A stretch of 8,999 bases of DNA, taken from the NCBI GenBank assembly GCA_017536845.1, contig JAFWCP010000530.1:1-8999 (forward strand), given 5' to 3'. A model generated the notes under the pieces. The model was not told the DNA's origin. It did no database searches and was given only the letters and a program-made list of their open reading frames with translations. The position numbers and the translations under genes are program-made. The DNA is from Solobacterium sp. GTDB lineage: Bacteria > Bacillota_I > Bacilli_A > Erysipelotrichales > Erysipelotrichaceae. Position 1 is the first letter of the stretch. Every line of letters begins with the position of its first letter. This document shows positions 7,115 to 8,999 of this stretch, one piece after another.

Positions 7115-7143
7115 ATTATAGAGGATTCGTAAGGTCTTGGCAA
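7115..7143 (-). promoter_or_regulatory. Housekeeping promoter of ffs
   Basis: The minus strand reads TTGCCA (7138-7143), a 17-bp spacer, and TATAAT (7115-7120): five of six and six of six matches to consensus. The predicted +1 at 7108 coincides with the first paired base of the SRP RNA stem, which supports both calls. It may also supply tadA mRNA by read-through. Confidence 0.9.
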
Positions 7144-7159
7144 CCACTAATTCCAATCC

Positions 7160-7181
7160 GATTGTTTCACGTGAAACAATC
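7160..7181. other. parS: parS centromere site, copy 1 (ParB binding site)
   Basis: The 16-bp core TGTTTCACGTGAAACA at 7163-7178 matches the well-known bacterial parS consensus bound by ParB/Spo0J. It sits in a perfect 22-bp palindrome (7160-7181). It lies between the serS terminator hairpin, which it touches, and the ffs promoter. parS sites cluster near oriC and seed ParB spreading and SMC loading. Confidence 0.93.
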
Positions 7182-7206
7182 AAAGGATGCCAGACGGCAT
7201 CCTTTG
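7174..7206 (-). terminator. serS hairpin terminator
   Basis: A perfect 11-bp stem is formed by 7181-7191 and 7196-7206, with a 4-base loop (AGAC), starting 5 nt after the serS stop. For serS transcripts the U-rich tail is ATTGTTT, supplied by the first half of the parS palindrome. In the other direction the stem is followed by TCTTTTT (7207-7213), so it could also stop rightward transcription. The stem is convincing; termination strength on the minus strand is less so. Confidence 0.75.
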
Positions 7207-7211
7207 TCTTT

Positions 7212-8513
7212 TTAGAACGACTTTCTCTTTGTCGGCGGAACGAGTTTTTCCTGACCGCCAAGGTAAGGACGAAGTGCAACGGGGATATTTACGCTGCCAT
7301 CTTCGTTGAGGTTGTTCTCCAGGAACGAGATTAACATTCTGGGCGGAGCTACAACCGTGTTGTTCAGAGTATGCGCGAAGTAATTGCCGTTTTCGCCCTT
7401 GATCCGGATGCCAAGCCTTCTTGCCTGGGCATCACTGAGGTTCGAACAGGAACCAACTTCGAAATACTTCTTCTGACGCGGCGACCAAGCCTCGACGTCA
7501 CAGCTCTTGACCTTCAGGTCAGCCAGGTCACCCGAGCAGCATTCCAGTGTACGAACAGGAATGTCGAGCGTGCGGAAGAAGTCGACGGTGTTCTGCCAGA
7601 GCCGGTCATACCACATCGGGGAATCTTCCGGCTTGCATACGACAACCATTTCCTGCTTTTCAAACTGATGAACTCTGTACAGGCCTCTTTCCTCCATGCC
7701 GTGGGCACCGACTTCCTTACGGAAGCAGGGACTGTAGGATGTCAGTGTGTAAGGCAGGTCTTCTTCCTTCAGAATCTGGCCCATGAAGCGGCCAATCATC
7801 GAATGTTCGGAAGTACCGATCAGATACAGATCTTCACCTTCAATCTTATACATCATATCCTGCATTTCCTTGAAGGACATGACGCCGTTGACAACATCGC
7901 CATGGATCATAAACGGCGGGATGAAGTATTCAAAGCCTTTGCCGATCATGAAGTCTCTTGCATAGGCAAGAATCGAAGAATGCAGACGGGCAACATCACC
8001 CTTCAGGTAATAGAAACCATTACCCGATACTCTTCTCGAGCTGTCGAGGTCGATACCGGCGAGATTCTCGATGATATCTGTGTGATACGGAATCTCATAG
8101 TCCGGAACAAACGGATCACCGAAACGTTCTACTTCAACATTCTCGGAATCATCCTTGCCGATGGGGACTGACGGATCAATGATGTTCGGAATGACCATCA
8201 TCCTGTTTTTGATCTCTTCTTCAAGCTTGGCTTCTTTGGCTTCCAGATCCAGCAGTTCCTGTGCAATTTCACCTACACGCTTCTTGACAGCTTCTGCTTC
8301 TTCTTTCTTACCCTGTCTCATCAGGCCGCCGATTTCCTTGGACAGTCTGTTTCTGTCAGCTCTCAGGTCGTCGCCATGTCTCTTAGCTGCACGGTACTCA
8401 GAATCCATCTCACGGACTTCATCAACGAGTACGAGCTTTTCATCCTGGAACTTCTTACGGATGTTTTCTTTGACAATCTCAGGATTGTCTCTCACTAATT
8501 TGATGTCTATCAT
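7212..8513 (-). CDS. serS: Seryl-tRNA synthetase
   Basis: This class II synthetase charges tRNA-Ser (and tRNA-Sec where present). The start at 8513 (MIDIKLVRDNPEIVKENIRKK) follows AGGAGGG directly and gives the usual ~430-residue length (433). A longer in-frame start at 8660 would lie within the T-box leader and is rejected. Residues about 28-105 form the long antiparallel coiled-coil arm that reads the tRNA-Ser long variable arm. The catalytic core shows LYLIGTSEHS (229-238), motif 2 CFRKEVGAHGMEERGLYRVHQFEK (263-286), EVGSCSNLSDAQARRLGIR (352-370) and motif 3 HTLNNTVVAPPRMLISFLENN (381-401). Motif 3 and TSEH differ from the commoner bacterial 'LNGSGLA' and 'TAEV' forms, pointing to a variant subfamily. 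Expression is controlled by the serine T-box leader upstream. Confidence 0.97.
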   Translation of the reverse strand: MIDIKLVRDNPEIVKENIRKKFQDEKLVLVDEVREMDSEYRAAKRHGDDLRADRNRLSKEIGGLMRQGKKEEAEAVKKRVGEIAQELLDLEAKEAKLEEEIKNRMMVIPNIIDPSVPIGKDDSENVEVERFGDPFVPDYEIPYHTDIIENLAGIDLDSSRRVSGNGFYYLKGDVARLHSSILAYARDFMIGKGFEYFIPPFMIHGDVVNGVMSFKEMQDMMYKIEGEDLYLIGTSEHSMIGRFMGQILKEEDLPYTLTSYSPCFRKEVGAHGMEERGLYRVHQFEKQEMVVVCKPEDSPMWYDRLWQNTVDFFRTLDIPVRTLECCSGDLADLKVKSCDVEAWSPRQKKYFEVGSCSNLSDAQARRLGIRIKGENGNYFAHTLNNTVVAPPRMLISFLENNLNEDGSVNIPVALRPYLGGQEKLVPPTKRKSF

Positions 8514-8523
8514 GTTCCCTCCT

Positions 8524-8559
8524 AAAAATAAAACATCGTCCTCTACAAAGGGACGATGT
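8524..8559 (-). terminator. T-box regulatory terminator hairpin
   Basis: ACATCGTCC (8551-8559) and GGACGATGT (8533-8541) form a perfect 9-bp stem with a 9-nt loop, followed by TTTATTTTT (8524-8532). It is mutually exclusive with the antiterminator, which needs the CCCTT in the loop region. The serS AGGAGG ribosome binding site begins directly after the T-run. Confidence 0.93.
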
Positions 8560-8587
8560 GAACTCGCGGTGCCACCCTTCTTGCAAG

Positions 8588-8607
8588 ATTGTTTCACGTG
8601 AAACAAT
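8588..8607. other. parS: parS centromere site, copy 2, inside the serS T-box leader
   Basis: This is a perfect 20-bp palindrome containing TGTTTCACGTGAAACA (8590-8605), identical over 20 bp to copy 1. It sits about 9 nt before the T-box sequence, in the transcribed leader. In RNA it would fold into an 8-bp stem with an ACGU loop, at the place normally held by T-box Stem III. Confidence 0.93.
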
Positions 8608-8761
8608 TCAAGCCACTTCATTGCTGGATAACGGCCAGTGCCGGAAAGGATTGGTTTCACTCAGGGGCGGATTCATGAAGTGCTATGTCCGGTTCACATC
8701 AGCCACCGGCTTTCTGTTCATAACAACAGGATTACTATTCCCCTTCTTCGTGTTGCCTAAA

Positions 8762-8790
8762 ATTATTTCACTGTATGAAGTGTTTGTCAA
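8762..8790 (-). promoter_or_regulatory. Promoter of the serS T-box transcript
   Basis: The minus strand reads TTGACA (8785-8790, perfect -35), a 17-bp spacer and AATAAT (8762-8767, five of six). Predicted +1 is near 8755, shortly before Stem I of the T-box, giving a leader of about 240 nt. The surrounding 8791-8961 is AT-rich and holds no gene I can support. Confidence 0.88.
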
Positions 8791-8961
8791 ATCGAAAATA
8801 AATCGCTCAGTTTATCACAAATCACATAAAGCTAAAGCGAATAACGAAATCTGTACTGGTTGGACATTGGCTTCAAAATGTGTGGTATCCTGCCTATCTT
8901 TTTTAAATCTAATTTATAACTAATTTTGAGATAAGTAGCAGCTGCTTTACCATACTTCCTT

Positions 8962-8999
8962 TTATTCCTCAAGCACAGGTTCAGATGCTTCATCCTGAG
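8962..8999 (-). CDS. C-terminal end of an unidentified upstream protein (acidic tail)
   Basis: One minus-strand frame entering from the window edge reads QDEASEPVLEE and then TAA. The strongly acidic tail looks like a genuine protein end, and it is followed by an AT-rich gap and the serS promoter. In several Firmicutes gyrA precedes serS and ends with an acidic tail, so GyrA is a candidate, but eleven residues cannot identify it. I see no clear terminator hairpin behind it. Confidence 0.4.
   Translation of the reverse strand, partial: QDEASEPVLEE

Larger units (their letters stand above)
8524..8755 (-). promoter_or_regulatory. Serine-specific T-box leader (tRNA-Ser-sensing riboswitch) of serS
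   Basis: The minus strand carries the T-box signature AGGGTGGCACCGCG (8565-8578). The acceptor-binding TGGC (8571-8574) complements the GCCA end expected of tRNA-Ser (discriminator G). A terminator follows. Stem I is recognisable: AGGGG (8740-8744) pairs with CCCCT (8663-8667). The specifier loop has AGTA (8733-8736) opposite GAA (8672-8674), followed by TCC (8669-8671), a serine codon. AAGGG at the start of the T-box can pair with CCCTT in the terminator loop to form the antiterminator. Uncharged tRNA-Ser should favour antitermination and serS expression. CTGG/CCAG pairing near 8624-8638 may belong to the Stem II region. Unusually, the Stem III position is occupied by a parS palindrome. Confidence 0.95.

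Noticed and set aside
7024..7143. N-terminal extension of tadA by 40 residues
   Set aside because: The extra codons cover the ffs promoter and the whole SRP RNA, and the family N-terminus begins at 7023.
7088..7334. Short open frames on both strands around 7088-7334
   Set aside because: They run across the parS palindrome, the serS terminator and the serS 3' end; no sign of coding.
7371..8171. A 266-codon plus-strand frame opposite serS
   Set aside because: It is an antisense shadow of a certain gene with no independent support.
8514..8660. N-terminal extension of serS by 49 residues
   Set aside because: It translates the T-box, parS and terminator. SerRS family length and the AGGAGG site fix the start at 8513.
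8832..8993. A 53-codon minus-strand frame and a 14-codon frame at 8953 preceded by AAGGA
   Set aside because: Both lie in AT-rich intergenic DNA. The first overlaps the more convincing acidic protein end in another frame; the second is too short to support.
1..8999. CRISPR arrays, insertion sequences, tRNA genes, DnaA boxes
   Set aside because: By eye I found no spaced direct repeats, transposase frames, tRNA-like cloverleafs or TTATCCACA clusters in the window.

Overview
The window looks like origin-proximal chromosome of a Bacillota (Firmicute) bacterium. Supporting signs are a T-box leader on serS, a short SRP RNA in the dnaX neighbourhood, AGGAGG-type ribosome binding sites, and the serS / tadA / ffs / dnaX / ybaB / recR gene set familiar from Bacillus subtilis. 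Base composition is moderate (roughly half G+C). An Erysipelotrichia-like lineage is my guess from overall protein flavour only; the sequence does not prove it. All recognised genes lie on the minus strand, so the biological order runs from high to low coordinates.

Reading 8999 to 1: the last eleven codons of an unidentified acidic-tailed protein (possibly GyrA, inferred from position only); an AT-rich gap; a consensus promoter (TTGACA, 17 bp, AATAAT); a full serine T-box leader (specifier TCC, acceptor-binding TGGC, terminator hairpin); serS; a hairpin terminator abutting a parS site; the ffs promoter and a ~82-nt SRP RNA; tadA; a structured intergenic region with an extended -10 promoter; then a tight run dnaX, ybaB, recR, fhs. 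After a strong GC-rich hairpin come an uncharacterised protein with a possible PUA/EVE-like N-terminal region and the first 411 codons of mnmG, which runs off the window.

The genes cover tRNA charging (serS), anticodon position-34 modification (tadA, mnmG), protein targeting (ffs), replication and repair (dnaX, ybaB, recR) and one-carbon metabolism (fhs). Two identical 20-bp palindromes containing the ParB site TGTTTCACGTGAAACA flank serS about 1.4 kb apart. Together with mnmG and dnaX-recR they argue that the window is near oriC.

The most striking observation is that one parS lies inside the transcribed serS T-box leader, exactly where Stem III is expected, and its RNA would fold into an 8-bp hairpin. 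One sequence may therefore act both as a DNA centromere site for ParB and as an RNA structural element of a riboswitch. Also notable are ffs abutting tadA, which has no visible ribosome binding site, a hairpin-rich tadA-dnaX gap that merges into a promoter, and the uncharacterised gene between the fhs terminator and mnmG.
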